Shown here one piece after another: positions 18,474-28,206 of a stretch of DNA of 64,000 nucleotides (positions within the stretch are counted from its first letter, which is position 1; every line of letters begins with the position of its first letter). The stretch lies in the NCBI RefSeq assembly GCF_029958925.1, contig NZ_CP124616.1, positions 3,038,001-3,102,000 on the forward strand. The letters run 5' to 3'. The translations under genes were made by a program, and so were the position numbers. Source of the stretch: Tropicibacter oceani (GTDB taxonomy: Bacteria; Pseudomonadota; Alphaproteobacteria; Rhodobacterales; Rhodobacteraceae). The notes beneath the pieces are model-generated. The model saw only the letters and a program-made list of their open reading frames with translations. It did no database searches and was not told the DNA's origin.

Positions 18474-20054
18474 TCAGCCTTGATGGCCAAGCACGAAGTC
18501 CACCAGCTGCGCAGTCGATCCGTCCTTGCCCGTGGTCGGGGCCTCTCCGGCGACGACGGGCCCCAGCGCGGTGGCCAGTTCCTTGCCCAGCTCGACCCCC
18601 CATTGGTCGTAGGAGTTGATGTTCAGGATCACACCCTCGACGAACACCCGGTGTTCGTACAGCGCGATGATCTTGCCCAGCGTTTCGGCATCGAGTTTGG
18701 GATAGACCAGCGTGGTCGACGGCCGGTTGCCGGGGAAAACCCGGTGCCGCGCCTGGCGTTCCAGCTCGGCGCCTTCGAACAGGCCTGCAACCTTGCCGCG
18801 TGCTTCGTCCAGATCGCGCCCGCGCATCAAGGCTTCGGATTGCGCAAGACAGTTGGCGACCAGCAATTGGTGGTGGTGTTTCAGCGCCGGTTCATGCCCC
18901 TGCGCCGCCACCATGAATTCACAGGGCACAACCCGGGTGCCCTGATGGATCAACTGGTAAAAGGCGTGCTGGCCGTTGGTCCCCGGCTCGCCCCAGACCA
19001 CAGGTCCGGAGTTGTAGGGCAGATCGGCGCCATCCATGCTGACGCCCTTGCCGTTGCTCTCCATTTCCAGCTGTTGCAGGTAGGCGGGCAGACGCGACAG
19101 GCGGTTGTCATAGGGCAGCACGGCGCGGGTGCCGTGACCCATCCCCTGATTGTGCCAGATCCCGACCAGCGCCAGAAGCACCGGCAGGTTTTCCGCCAAG
19201 GGCGCGTTTTGGAAATGGCGGTCCATCGCCTGTCCACCGCTCAGGAAAGCGCGGAAATTGGCCGGACCGACGGCGATCATCAGAGAAAGGCCGATCGGCC
19301 CCCACATCGAATAGCGCCCACCGACCCAGTCCTCGAAACCGAACACACGCTCGGCCGGGATGCCGAAATCACCGGCCTTCTGCACGTTCGACGACAGAGC
19401 AATGAACTTGCCCGCATCGCTGACGCCCTTGTCCGCCAGCCAGGCCTTGGCGCTGGCGGCGTTGGTCATGGTTTCGATGGTGGTGAATGTCTTGGAGGCG
19501 ACGATGAACACCGTGCGCGCCGGGTCACATTTGGCCAGCGTATCGGCGATATCCGCGCCGTCCACGTTGGACACGAAATGGCACTTGGGTCCGTCGTGAT
19601 AGGGTGCCAGCGCCAGAACCGCCATCTTGGGGCCCAGATCGGACCCGCCGATGCCGATATTGACCACGTCGGTCACATCCGATGCGCGCAGTTCCTCGGA
19701 CAGCTTTTCCATGCGCGACAGCGTATGCAGCACCTCGGGCATGACGTCCTGACCGTCGACCACCACCGGAGCGGCGTCCAGATTGCGCAGCGCGGTGTGC
19801 AGAACGGCCCGGCCCTCGGTCTCGTTGATCCTGGCGCCTGCGAACATGGCATCGCGGCGCGCCTCGACGCCTGCGGTTTCGGCAAGTTTCAGCAGCTCGG
19901 CGCGGATATCAGCATCAATCTGCGTCTTGGAATAGTCGAACAGCATGCCCAGCGCCGACAGGCTGAAATCGCCCGCGCGCCCGGCATCGTCAAAAAGCCC
20001 GTCGATCCGGCGATCCGCCACCGCCGCGGCCTTTTGTTTCAAAGCGTCAAACAT
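18474..20054 (-). CDS. pgi: Glucose-6-phosphate isomerase
   Basis: 526 residues from the ATG at 20054 ([21 protein letters not shown]). It interconverts glucose-6-phosphate and fructose-6-phosphate. Conserved segments are [49 protein letters not shown] and [26 protein letters not shown]. It is the last gene of zwf-pgl-pgi, starting 5 bp after the pgl stop. In roseobacters, glucose is mainly routed through the Entner-Doudoroff pathway, where Pgi acts in recycling or gluconeogenesis. Confidence 0.96.
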   Translation of the reverse strand: MFDALKQKAAAVADRRIDGLFDDAGRAGDFSLSALGMLFDYSKTQIDADIRAELLKLAETAGVEARRDAMFAGARINETEGRAVLHTALRNLDAAPVVVDGQDVMPEVLHTLSRMEKLSEELRASDVTDVVNIGIGGSDLGPKMAVLALAPYHDGPKCHFVSNVDGADIADTLAKCDPARTVFIVASKTFTTIETMTNAASAKAWLADKGVSDAGKFIALSSNVQKAGDFGIPAERVFGFEDWVGGRYSMWGPIGLSLMIAVGPANFRAFLSGGQAMDRHFQNAPLAENLPVLLALVGIWHNQGMGHGTRAVLPYDNRLSRLPAYLQQLEMESNGKGVSMDGADLPYNSGPVVWGEPGTNGQHAFYQLIHQGTRVVPCEFMVAAQGHEPALKHHHQLLVANCLAQSEALMRGRDLDEARGKVAGLFEGAELERQARHRVFPGNRPSTTLVYPKLDAETLGKIIALYEHRVFVEGVILNINSYDQWGVELGKELATALGPVVAGEAPTTGKDGSTAQLVDFVLGHQG

Positions 20055-20059
20055 GTGCG

Positions 20060-20737
20060 TCACTCCGCCCAATGAACCTTGGCGCCCGAAAGCACCGCGT
20101 TGATCGGCGCCTCGAGCGCCGATTTGCCTTTTGCCGCCTCAAGCGCCGCGCGCTTTTCCGCGCCGAAGATCAGCACATGCTTGCGCAGCGCGCCGTCCAG
20201 CACCGGGGCTGTTAGGGTGATGCGCGGCTCGGGCGCGCCGGGGGCGCGCATCGCCATCAGCACGGGCGCATTCGGGGCCAGCGCCTCGGCCAGCTTGTCG
20301 GCGCCGGGGAACAGCGATGCGGTGTGCATGTCCGCCCCCATGCCCAGCAGCACCACCGCCAAGGGCATTTCGCCCTTGATCGGCCGCGCCAGATCTTCCA
20401 GCGCCTCTTCGGGCTGGTCAAACGGCGCGTATAGCGGCAGATAACCCGCCCGCTTGGCGCGATCCACCAGCAGCCGCTGGCGCAGCAGCCGGGTGTTCGA
20501 CCGTTCGTGATCTTCGGGAACCCAGCGTTCGTCGGTCAGCATCACGTCGACCCGGCTCCAGTCCAGATCGGCGGCGCAAAGATCGTCGAACACCGGCCCC
20601 GGAGAGGTCCCGCCCGGAACGGCAAGCGCCGCGCGCTCTTCGTGCCCCAGGATCGAACGCAGGTCGCCGGCAATCTGGTTCGCCAGATCAATCGCCAGCA
20701 TGTCGCGGTCGGCATATTCAATGAATTCATAGCTCAT
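20060..20737 (-). CDS. pgl: 6-phosphogluconolactonase
   Basis: 225 residues from the ATG at 20737, which overlaps the zwf TGA as ATGA; a start at 20755 would intrude into zwf. It hydrolyses 6-phosphogluconolactone, the product of Zwf. Family motifs are visible: [38 protein letters not shown] and [16 protein letters not shown]. It is translationally coupled to zwf and directly followed by pgi. Confidence 0.95.
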   Translation of the reverse strand: MSYEFIEYADRDMLAIDLANQIAGDLRSILGHEERAALAVPGGTSPGPVFDDLCAADLDWSRVDVMLTDERWVPEDHERSNTRLLRQRLLVDRAKRAGYLPLYAPFDQPEEALEDLARPIKGEMPLAVVLLGMGADMHTASLFPGADKLAEALAPNAPVLMAMRAPGAPEPRITLTAPVLDGALRKHVLIFGAEKRAALEAAKGKSALEAPINAVLSGAKVHWAE

Positions 20738-22188
20738 GTGCGAATGTCCCGCCATTTGCGCCCGTCCCGGTGCATTAGCATCAGGCTGTCATCGGGACCC
20801 GAGCTGCCGACGTCATAGGGTTTGGGCGCTTCGCCCCGGTTCTGCCAGCCTTCGATGATCGGATCGGTCCAGGCCCAGGCGGCCTCGACTTCGTCGCCGC
20901 GCATGAACAGGGTCTGGTTGCCGCGGATCACGTCCATGATCAGCCGTTCGTAGGCATCCGGCACCTCTTCGGAATCCGGGCCCAGCGCATCGGCAAAGCT
21001 CATGTCCAGCGGCACATCGACCAGACGCATGCCGCCCGGCCCCGGTTCCTTGATGGTCACGCCCAGTTCCATGCCCTCGTTGGGCTGCAGGCGAATGGTC
21101 AGGATGTTGCGGTGCCGTCCGGCATCGGCGCCAAAGATCGAATGCGGCGCGTCCTTGAAGACCACGGCAATTTCCGAGGCGCGTGCGCGCAACTTCTTGC
21201 CGGTGCGCAGGTAGAACGGCGTGCCGGCCCAGCGCCAGTTCGACACATGGCACTTGAGCGCGATAAAGCTTTCGGTGGTCGAGCGCGGATCGCCCGCGTC
21301 CTCGCGGTAGCTGGGTTCGACTCCGTGGCCGTCATACTGGCCGCGCACGATGTGATGCGGCAGAACCGGGTCCAGCGCGCGAATGACCTTCAGCTTTTCA
21401 TCGCGCACCGCGTCGGGTTCGAACCGCGCGGGTGGCTCCATCGCGATCAGGCACAAAAGCTGCATCAGGTGGTTTTGCACCATGTCCCGCATGGCACCCG
21501 ATTTGTCATAGTAGCCGCCGCGCCCGCCGACCCCGACGGTTTCGGCCACGGTGATCTGGATGTGGTCGACATATTGCGCATTCCAAAGCGGTTCGAACAG
21601 CACGTTGCCAAAGCGCACCGCCATCAGGTTCTGCACGGTTTCCTTGCCCAGGTAATGGTCGATCCGGTAAATCTGGGTTTCGTCGAAATGCTGCGCCAGG
21701 GTCGCGTTCAGCGCCCGCGCGGTTTTCAGATCGTGACCAAAGGGCTTTTCCACGACAACCCGGCTGTCGTCATCGGCCAGCCCGAAATGCCGCAGCCGTT
21801 CCGCCAGATCGCCAAACAGGCTGGGCCCTACCGAAAAGTAAAAGGCGCGGATCAGGCCATCATTCAAACGCGCCTTCAGCTCTTTCCAGCCGTCTTCGCC
21901 CTTGGCATCGACCACCTGGTAGCCGATCAGCTTGAGGAATTCGTCCAGCGTGCCGTCTTCGCAGGACCGGCCGCCGCCGAATTCGCGGATCGCCTCGGCG
22001 ACCATGTCGCGAAAGCCGGCGTCGTCCATTTCCGTGCGCGCGGCGCCGATGATCTGCGCGCCCTCGGGCATCTGTCCGGCGCAGAATCGCCGGAACAAAC
22101 CGGGCAGAATCTTGCGGCGGGCCAGATCGCCGGTTCCGCCGAATATGACCAGATCAAAAGGATCCACTGGGATGACACGTGAAACCAT
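20734..22188 (-). CDS. zwf: Glucose-6-phosphate 1-dehydrogenase
   Basis: 484 residues. It oxidises glucose-6-phosphate with NAD(P)+ as the first step of the Entner-Doudoroff and oxidative pentose phosphate routes. The N-terminal Rossmann motif is VIFGGTGDLARRKILPGLF; the substrate-binding RIDHYLGKE and the EKPFGHD segment are intact. It heads the operon zwf-pgl-pgi. The 12-bp palindrome at 22218-22229, about 30 bp before the ATG, is a likely operator. It diverges from the radical SAM gene. Confidence 0.96.
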   Translation of the reverse strand: MVSRVIPVDPFDLVIFGGTGDLARRKILPGLFRRFCAGQMPEGAQIIGAARTEMDDAGFRDMVAEAIREFGGGRSCEDGTLDEFLKLIGYQVVDAKGEDGWKELKARLNDGLIRAFYFSVGPSLFGDLAERLRHFGLADDDSRVVVEKPFGHDLKTARALNATLAQHFDETQIYRIDHYLGKETVQNLMAVRFGNVLFEPLWNAQYVDHIQITVAETVGVGGRGGYYDKSGAMRDMVQNHLMQLLCLIAMEPPARFEPDAVRDEKLKVIRALDPVLPHHIVRGQYDGHGVEPSYREDAGDPRSTTESFIALKCHVSNWRWAGTPFYLRTGKKLRARASEIAVVFKDAPHSIFGADAGRHRNILTIRLQPNEGMELGVTIKEPGPGGMRLVDVPLDMSFADALGPDSEEVPDAYERLIMDVIRGNQTLFMRGDEVEAAWAWTDPIIEGWQNRGEAPKPYDVGSSGPDDSLMLMHRDGRKWRDIRT

Positions 22189-22217
22189 GGGGCACCTGTT
22201 CCTGTTCCTAATGCGCC

Positions 22218-22229
22218 GTTAGCGCTAAC
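22218..22229. promoter_or_regulatory. Palindromic operator candidate before zwf
   Basis: GTTAGCGCTAAC is a perfect 12-bp palindrome with a central GCGC, the form usual for LacI/GalR-family operators. It lies 29 bp upstream of the zwf ATG, where a bound repressor would block transcription or elongation. No regulator gene is adjacent, so the cognate protein is unknown. Confidence 0.6.
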
Positions 22230-22368
22230 TCGGCGCCCTTCTAGCGCAGCTTTGCGCCCGAGTCTAACAGGGATATGCCCCTTCACAATGCTGTCAGGAA
22301 AAAACTCGGGGCTGGCAGCGCCCCGCCCTGCGGTCTACCAAACGGTCAAACGACAAGAAAGTGACCCG

Positions 22369-23316
22369 ATGAAAGACAGCGTTGAGGCCCCCCGCGGCAA
22401 ATTCGTCGACCCGCAAGTGACCGCCGACGGCGCGCCGCGCGCCCGCGTTGCGCTGAGCGATCCGCAGACCTTGTGGTTCAACACCGGGACGCTGTGCAAC
22501 ATCGAATGCGCCAACTGCTATATCGAAAGCTCGCCGGACAATGACCGGCTGGTCTATATCACCACCCCCGAGGTCGAGGACTATCTGGACCAGCTGGAGC
22601 AGCGCAAATGGGGCGTGCACGAGATCGGCTTTACCGGCGGCGAACCCTTCATGAACCCGCAGATGATGGACATGGCCCGCGCCGCGCTGGCCCGCGGGTA
22701 CCATGTGCTGATCCTGACCAATGCCATGCTGCCGATGATGCGCCCGCGCGTGCGCGAAGGCCTGCAGGCGCTGCACCGCGACTATGCAGACAAGCTGACC
22801 CTGCGCATTTCCGTCGACCACTGGACGGCCAAACATCACGACACCGAACGCGGCAAGGGCAGCTTTGAACGCACCTTGCAGGGGATGCGCTGGTTGCAGG
22901 CGCAAGGCATCCGCATGGCTGTGGCCGGCCGCACCGTCTGGGGCGAATCCGAACCCGATGCCCGCGCCGGCTATGATGCGCTGTTCCGCGCCGAAGGCTT
23001 TGACATCGACGCCCATGATCCGGCCACGACGGTGCTGTTCCCCGAAATGGATGAAAACGTACCGGTGCCGGAAATCACCACCGCCTGCTGGGGTATCCTG
23101 AACAAATCCCCGGACAGCGTGATGTGTGCCAGTTCGCGCATGGTGGTCAAACGCAAGGGTGCCAGCACGCCCAGCGTTCTGGCCTGCACGCTTCTGGCCT
23201 ATGATGCGCGGTTCGAACTGGGCACCACCCTGCAAGAGGCCGAACAGGACGTTGCCCTGAACCATCCCCACTGCGCCAAGTTCTGTGTCCTTGGCGGTGC
23301 CAGCTGTTCAGCCTGA
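22369..23316 (+). CDS. Radical SAM protein of unknown function
   Basis: 315 residues from the ATG at 22369, after AAGAAAG. The radical SAM signature CNIECANC (Cys43, Cys47, Cys50; CxxxCxxC) binds the 4Fe-4S cluster, and FTGGEPFMNPQM is the SAM-binding GGEP motif. The C-terminal part has further cysteines (CWGI, CASS, CTLL and the cluster at 302, 306 and 313), suggesting an auxiliary SPASM-like cluster. I do not recognise the substrate, and no peptide precursor or partner gene is adjacent. It diverges from zwf. Confidence 0.85.
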   Translation: MKDSVEAPRGKFVDPQVTADGAPRARVALSDPQTLWFNTGTLCNIECANCYIESSPDNDRLVYITTPEVEDYLDQLEQRKWGVHEIGFTGGEPFMNPQMMDMARAALARGYHVLILTNAMLPMMRPRVREGLQALHRDYADKLTLRISVDHWTAKHHDTERGKGSFERTLQGMRWLQAQGIRMAVAGRTVWGESEPDARAGYDALFRAEGFDIDAHDPATTVLFPEMDENVPVPEITTACWGILNKSPDSVMCASSRMVVKRKGASTPSVLACTLLAYDARFELGTTLQEAEQDVALNHPHCAKFCVLGGASCSA

Positions 23317-23337
23317 GCGCGGGAAAACCCGTCAGTC

Positions 23338-23520
23338 TCAGGCGTCGCCAGGAAGCAGATCAAGCGCCGAAGCGCCCCAATATGCTGCGATCGCGGCGAT
23401 CAGCAAAAGAAACCATACCCGATTCCACACAGCGGTCGGCCTGAAGCAGTACGAACAGGTCGCTGCCCCCAAGCGGTTGTTGTGGTTACAGGCTTTACAT
23501 TTAAAAACACGGATTTTCAT
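23338..23520 (-). CDS. Small zinc-ribbon membrane protein
   Basis: 60 residues. The N-terminus has CKAC (8-11) and CSYC (22-25), a CxxC-x10-CxxC zinc ribbon, followed by one membrane helix around residues 34-52 (WFLLLIAAIAAYWGASAL). The architecture, the start with upstream AGAAGAC, and the position ending 21 bp from the convergent radical SAM gene support a real gene. A membrane-anchored metal- or partner-binding adaptor is plausible; no function is known to me. Confidence 0.65.
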   Translation of the reverse strand: MKIRVFKCKACNHNNRLGAATCSYCFRPTAVWNRVWFLLLIAAIAAYWGASALDLLPGDA

Positions 23521-23757
23521 GTCTTCTATTTACCCCTCTGGCCAGACGCTTCAATGCCTTTGGGTAAAAGTTGACCTTTCGTAATTTCCCCCTGCCAAAG
23601 CGATCCTCGCAAGGGGCAAAAAAAATGAACCCTCCCCTTATATCACAGACCTGACGGCGTCACGCCCCCAAGCCCACCTTCGGCGGAAGGCCGCGCGCGG
23701 CCCTTGCAGCGCGGCAGCGCGCATGCCACCAATTCCCCACCCGACAGGAGACCCCCG

Positions 23758-24699
23758 ATGCCCCCCAGAAAGATCATCATCGACACCGACCCCGGCCAGG
23801 ACGACGCGGTTGCGATCCTGCTGGCGCTGTCCTCGCCCGACGAACTCGAGGTGTTGGGGATCACCTGCGTTGCCGGCAACGTGCCGCTGCCCCTGACCAC
23901 GCGCAATGCCCGCATCGTGTGCGAACTGGCGGGCATGCCCGAAACCCGGGTTTTCGCAGGCTGCGACAGGCCGCTGGGGCGCGATCTGGTCACCGCCGAA
24001 CATGTCCACGGCAAGACCGGCCTTGATGGCCCCACGCTGCCCGAACCCACCATGCCGCTGCAGGACCAGCACGCGGTGGATTTCATCATCGACACGCTGC
24101 GCGCCCACCCCGAAGGCTCGGTCACGCTGTGTCCGCTGGGTCCGCTGACCAATATCGCCACCGCCCTGCAACGCGCCCCCGACATCGCGCCGCGCATCGC
24201 GGAAATCGTGCTGATGGGCGGCGCCTATTTCGAGGTAGGCAACATCACCCCCACGGCCGAGTTCAACATCTATGTCGATCCCGAGGCCGCCGAAATCGTG
24301 TTCCGGTCGGGCGTGCCGCTGGTGGTGATGCCGCTGGACGTCACGCACAAGACGCTGGTCACCAAGACAAGGAACGAGGCGTTCCGCGCGCTTGGCACCC
24401 GCGTCGGCATTGCCGTCGCCCAGATGACCGATTTCTTTGAACGCTTCGACCTGCAGAAATACGGATCAGAAGGCGCGCCGCTGCACGATCCCTGCGTCAC
24501 CGCCTACCTTCTGGCGCCGCACCTGTTTTCCGGCCGTCACATCAACGTCGAGATCGAAACCCAAAGCGCCCTGTGCCGCGGCATGACCGTCGCCGACTGG
24601 TGGCGGGTGACCGACCGCAAGGCCAATGCGCTGTTCATCGGCGATCTGGACGCAGACCACTTTTTCAAACTGCTCACGGAACGGCTGGCGCGGCTGTAA
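23758..24699 (+). CDS. Inosine-uridine-preferring nucleoside hydrolase
   Basis: 313 residues from the ATG at 23758, after CAGGAG. The calcium-binding signature DTDPGQDDA (9-17) marks the IUNH family, which cleaves the N-glycosidic bond of ribonucleosides for base salvage. Other family segments are TCVAGNVPL, LCPLGPLTNIA, VLMGGAYFEVGNITPTAEFNIYVDPEAA and HDPCVTAYLL. Subclass (purine, pyrimidine or nonspecific) cannot be set by eye. The gene stands alone with 237 bp of non-coding DNA before it and 141 bp after it. Confidence 0.92.
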   Translation: MPPRKIIIDTDPGQDDAVAILLALSSPDELEVLGITCVAGNVPLPLTTRNARIVCELAGMPETRVFAGCDRPLGRDLVTAEHVHGKTGLDGPTLPEPTMPLQDQHAVDFIIDTLRAHPEGSVTLCPLGPLTNIATALQRAPDIAPRIAEIVLMGGAYFEVGNITPTAEFNIYVDPEAAEIVFRSGVPLVVMPLDVTHKTLVTKTRNEAFRALGTRVGIAVAQMTDFFERFDLQKYGSEGAPLHDPCVTAYLLAPHLFSGRHINVEIETQSALCRGMTVADWWRVTDRKANALFIGDLDADHFFKLLTERLARL

Positions 24700-24840
24700 C
24701 GGGTGGCGGGCCTTCGCCTAATCCTGCCCGCTGCCTGCCCCCTCCGGCGCGCGGGCTTGCATCTGGACAGGCTGCCCGCCTAGGGTGCCCGCGACCGCGC
24801 CAATGCCGCCCCCGGGCATGGCCCAAGCACTGGAACACCG

Positions 24841-25287
24841 ATGAAAAGCCTCCATCTCGCGGGTCTTGATGATACCGACAAGCTGCTGCCCCTCGTGGCG
24901 GCCTTTCACGCCGAGCAAGGCTTTGACACCGATGCCGACCACCAGTCCGCCGCCGTGCAACCGCTGCTCGAAGGCTCGCCTCATGGGGCGATCTGGCTGA
25001 TCGGACCGCGCCGCGCGCCGGTGGGCTACCTGTGCATCACCTTCGGCTGGAGCCTTGAATTCGGCGGTCTCGACGGGATCGTCGACGAATTGTACATCCG
25101 CCCCGCCGTGCGCAAACGCGGAATGGGGTTCGAGGCGCTGAACGGCATCTGCAAGGCCATGAAAGACGCCGGGATCAAGGCCCTGCACCTGGAAGCGGAA
25201 CGCACCGATGACCGGTTGCAGCGCTTTTACCGCCGCGCCCGCTTTGTCGGCCGCGAAGATTACATGTACATGAGCCGCATGTTATGA
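24841..25287 (+). CDS. GNAT-family N-acetyltransferase
   Basis: 148 residues. The acetyl-CoA binding region is VDELYIRPAVRKRGMGFEALNG, and the C-terminal beta-bulge region ALHLEAERTDDRLQRFYRRARFVGRED is typical of GNAT enzymes. It transfers an acetyl group from acetyl-CoA to an amine of unknown identity. It overlaps the next GNAT gene by ATGA, so the pair is co-translated. Confidence 0.85.
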   Translation: MKSLHLAGLDDTDKLLPLVAAFHAEQGFDTDADHQSAAVQPLLEGSPHGAIWLIGPRRAPVGYLCITFGWSLEFGGLDGIVDELYIRPAVRKRGMGFEALNGICKAMKDAGIKALHLEAERTDDRLQRFYRRARFVGREDYMYMSRML

Positions 25288-25778
25288 CCCCGCGCCCTGC
25301 CGCCGCCGATTTTTGCGACTGGCCGGGGCTGCACCGCCTGATCATGGACAGTTTCGCCTATATGGACGGGGTCATCGACCCGCCCTCATCGGCCCACCAG
25401 CTGACGCCCGAAATCCTGGCCCGCAAGGCGCAGGACGAACACCTGTACCTGTCGGGAGATCCGCTGACCGGCTGCGGTTTTTTCGCGCCGCGCCCCGATG
25501 CGCTGTATATCGGCAAACTGGCCATCGCGCCCGGTGCGCAGGGCCGCGGGCTGGGCCGCGCCTTTGTCGCGCAGGCCGAGGCATTGGCGCGCGACCTGTC
25601 CTTGCCGAAACTGCAACTGGAAACCCGGATCGAGCTGACGGCAAATCACGCCGCCTTTGCCGCGCTGGGGTTTGTGACCACCGCGCACAAGGCACACCCC
25701 GGGTTTGACCGTCCCACCTCGATCACCATGGAAAAGCCGCTGGCGCCTCTGGTCGCCGCGCCAACAGGCCTTATCTAA
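25284..25778 (+). CDS. GNAT-family N-acetyltransferase
   Basis: 164 residues. The GNAT core [28 protein letters not shown] has the Q/RxxGxG/A acetyl-CoA loop, followed by [22 protein letters not shown]. The substrate is unknown. It follows another GNAT gene with an ATGA overlap and precedes selO by 5 bp, so these three probably form one transcript. Confidence 0.85.
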   Translation: MTPRPAAADFCDWPGLHRLIMDSFAYMDGVIDPPSSAHQLTPEILARKAQDEHLYLSGDPLTGCGFFAPRPDALYIGKLAIAPGAQGRGLGRAFVAQAEALARDLSLPKLQLETRIELTANHAAFAALGFVTTAHKAHPGFDRPTSITMEKPLAPLVAAPTGLI

Positions 25779-25783
25779 ACGAC

Positions 25784-27202
25784 ATGACCCTGCACATCCC
25801 CTTTGACAACACCTATGCCCGCCTGCCCGATGGCTTCTTTGCCCTGCAACGGCCCACCCCGGTCAAGGCCCCTTCGATCGTGGCCTTCAACGACGCGCTG
25901 GCCGCCGATCTGGGCATCACCGGACAGGACGACCCGCAGCTTGCCGCGCTGTTGGCGGGCAATGCCCTGCCCGAAGGCGCACAGCCGCTGGCGCAGAATT
26001 ATGCCGGCCACCAGTTCGGCAGCTACAACCCGCAACTGGGTGATGGCCGCGCCGTGCTGCTGGGCGAGGTTGTCGGGCGCGACGGGATGCGCCTCGATAT
26101 CCAGCTCAAGGGCTCGGGGCCCACACCTTTTGCCCGGCGCGGCGACGGGCGGGCCTGGCTGGGTCCGGTGCTGCGCGAATACGTGGTTTCCGAGGCGATG
26201 CATGCCCTTGGCGTGCCCACCACCCGCGCCCTTGCCGCCACCCGCACCGGAGAGGAGGTCATCCGCGACCGCCCCCTGCCCGGCGCGGTGCTGACCCGTG
26301 TCGCCGCCAGCCATATCCGCGTCGGCACCTTTCAGGTGTTTTCCGCCCGCCGCGACCAGACCGCCCTGCAAACGCTGTATGACTACACCGTGCAGCGCCA
26401 CTATCCGCAGGTCCAATCCCCGGCAGACCTGCTGAGCGCCGTCATCGAACGGCAGGCGGCGCTGGTGGCGCAGTGGATGGCGCTGGGTTTCATCCACGGC
26501 GTGATGAACACCGACAACTGCACCCTGTCGGGCGAAACCATCGACTATGGTCCCTGCGCCTTTGTCGACAGCTATCACCCCGACACGGTGTTTTCCTCGA
26601 TCGACCGGTTTGGGCGTTACGGCTATGCCGCGCAGGCCGATATCATCGTGTGGAACATGGCGCAGCTGGCCACCGCCCTTGTGCCGCTGATGCCCGATGT
26701 CGATGCCGCGATCACCGATTTCACCGACCGCATCCACGCCATGCCGGACCTGATCCGCGCCGAATGGACCCGCCGCTTTGCCGCCAAGCTGGGGATTGCC
26801 ACGCCGCAATCCTATGACGCCGGGTTGATCGGTGATCTGCTGACCCTGATGCAGAACGGCGGCTCGGACTTCACCAACACCTTCCGCGCCCTTGCGACGG
26901 ATGACGCGCGCGACCAGATCGCCGACCGCGACGGTTTTGACGCATGGGCCGCGCGCTGGCGCGAGCGCATCGCGGACGAGGCTGACCCGCAGGCGCTGAT
27001 GCTGACCAGCAACCCCGCCTACATCCCGCGCAACCACCGGATCGAGGAAATGATCGAGGCCGCCACCAATGGCGACGACGGCCTGTTCCACCGGCTCAAC
27101 CGCGTTCTGGCCCGCCCCTTCGACGATCAACCGGACGAGGCCGATCTGCGCCGCGCCCCGACCAAATCCGAGGTGGTCAAGGCCACATTCTGCGGAACCT
27201 AG
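25784..27202 (+). CDS. selO: Protein adenylyltransferase SelO (YdiU family)
   Basis: 472 residues, full length. SelO is a pseudokinase-fold enzyme that transfers AMP from ATP to protein hydroxyls, with redox-related targets in other bacteria. Recognisable segments are [57 protein letters not shown] and the C-terminal TFCGT. The penultimate-region Cys470 takes the position of selenocysteine in animal SelO, and Cys258 (YGPCAF) could be its disulphide partner. Its stop overlaps the convergent EamA gene by 4 bp. Confidence 0.93.
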   Translation: MTLHIPFDNTYARLPDGFFALQRPTPVKAPSIVAFNDALAADLGITGQDDPQLAALLAGNALPEGAQPLAQNYAGHQFGSYNPQLGDGRAVLLGEVVGRDGMRLDIQLKGSGPTPFARRGDGRAWLGPVLREYVVSEAMHALGVPTTRALAATRTGEEVIRDRPLPGAVLTRVAASHIRVGTFQVFSARRDQTALQTLYDYTVQRHYPQVQSPADLLSAVIERQAALVAQWMALGFIHGVMNTDNCTLSGETIDYGPCAFVDSYHPDTVFSSIDRFGRYGYAAQADIIVWNMAQLATALVPLMPDVDAAITDFTDRIHAMPDLIRAEWTRRFAAKLGIATPQSYDAGLIGDLLTLMQNGGSDFTNTFRALATDDARDQIADRDGFDAWAARWRERIADEADPQALMLTSNPAYIPRNHRIEEMIEAATNGDDGLFHRLNRVLARPFDDQPDEADLRRAPTKSEVVKATFCGT

Positions 27203-28098
27203 ATCGCCTGAACCCGCTTGCGGCGGATGTTGATCAGCACGATCCCCACCGCGACCAGCCCCAGCGCGCCCAGGAACCCCGGCCCGACCGGTTCGCCCAG
27301 CAGCGCCCAGCCAAACCCGACCGCCAGCACCGGCGACAAAAAGGAAAACGCGGCAATGTCCGACGCCGGATAGATCGACATCAGCCGCAACCAGAACAAG
27401 AACCCAAGGCTGGCCACCAGCACCGCCTGATAGCCCATCCCGGCCCAGTGCACCCATGTCGGCGCCCGCATCAGCGGACCGAACAGCGGCGCAAGAACCA
27501 CCAGCACCACGGCGGAAACCGCCAGTTGCCAGAACAATTGCGATTCGGGCGGCAGGTCTGACACCTTGGTCAGCCGCACGGTCAGAGCGATGGCCGCCCA
27601 GCACAGCGCCCCCAGCAAGGCCAGGGTATCGCCAAACAGGCTGCCCGCCCGCAGGCTGGCCGGGTCCAGCAGCGCCCAGACCACCCCCGCCATGGCCAGC
27701 ACCAACCCCAGCGCGCGGCGCGACGACAGGGTTTCCCCGGGCAAGGTGAAATGCGCGATCAAGGCCAGCCAGACCGGCATCGAATAGAACAGGATCGCCG
27801 AGCGCGAGACCGTAGTATGATCCAAAGCGATGAACAGGAACAGGAACTCGGCGCTGAAAAATAGGCCCAGCATCAGCCCCGGCCACAGGCTTTGACGCAA
27901 CCCGGTCAGGGGGCGTTTCATCAAGACCACCCAAAGCCCCAGCACCAGCAGTGCCAGAACCGAGCGGACCCCCGCCCCGAACACCGGGCCAAAGCCGCCG
28001 TTCGAAACCTTGATCACCACCTGGTTCAGCGCCAGCATCGAGGCGAACGCCACCATCCCCGCCGCGCCGGGTAAATCCATACTGTCCTTGCGTGCCAT
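27199..28098 (-). CDS. EamA/DMT-family transporter
   Basis: About 299 residues from the ATG at 28098 (another lies at 28113). Ten hydrophobic segments and two EamA repeats are visible, the first around [25 protein letters not shown] and the second around [16 protein letters not shown] to [18 protein letters not shown]. Such inner-membrane carriers export metabolites, often amino acids or purines; the substrate cannot be inferred. A charged IRRKRVQAI tail is consistent with a cytoplasmic C-terminus. Confidence 0.85.
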   Translation of the reverse strand: MARKDSMDLPGAAGMVAFASMLALNQVVIKVSNGGFGPVFGAGVRSVLALLVLGLWVVLMKRPLTGLRQSLWPGLMLGLFFSAEFLFLFIALDHTTVSRSAILFYSMPVWLALIAHFTLPGETLSSRRALGLVLAMAGVVWALLDPASLRAGSLFGDTLALLGALCWAAIALTVRLTKVSDLPPESQLFWQLAVSAVVLVVLAPLFGPLMRAPTWVHWAGMGYQAVLVASLGFLFWLRLMSIYPASDIAAFSFLSPVLAVGFGWALLGEPVGPGFLGALGLVAVGIVLINIRRKRVQAI

Positions 28099-28206
28099 GC
28101 CCCTGTTGGACACCGCTTTTCAGGCGCCGTCAATCAAGCCTGTGACTTTGCGGACAGAATCTGCCAGTCTGCGTGCGTAACGTATTTTTCGGGGAAGGAA
28201 GTCGTC

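Noticed and set aside
25775-27934. 719-codon open frame antisense to selO, running into the downstream EamA gene
   Set aside because: Low-complexity Gly/Arg-rich translation; the selO and EamA frames carry the conserved motifs.
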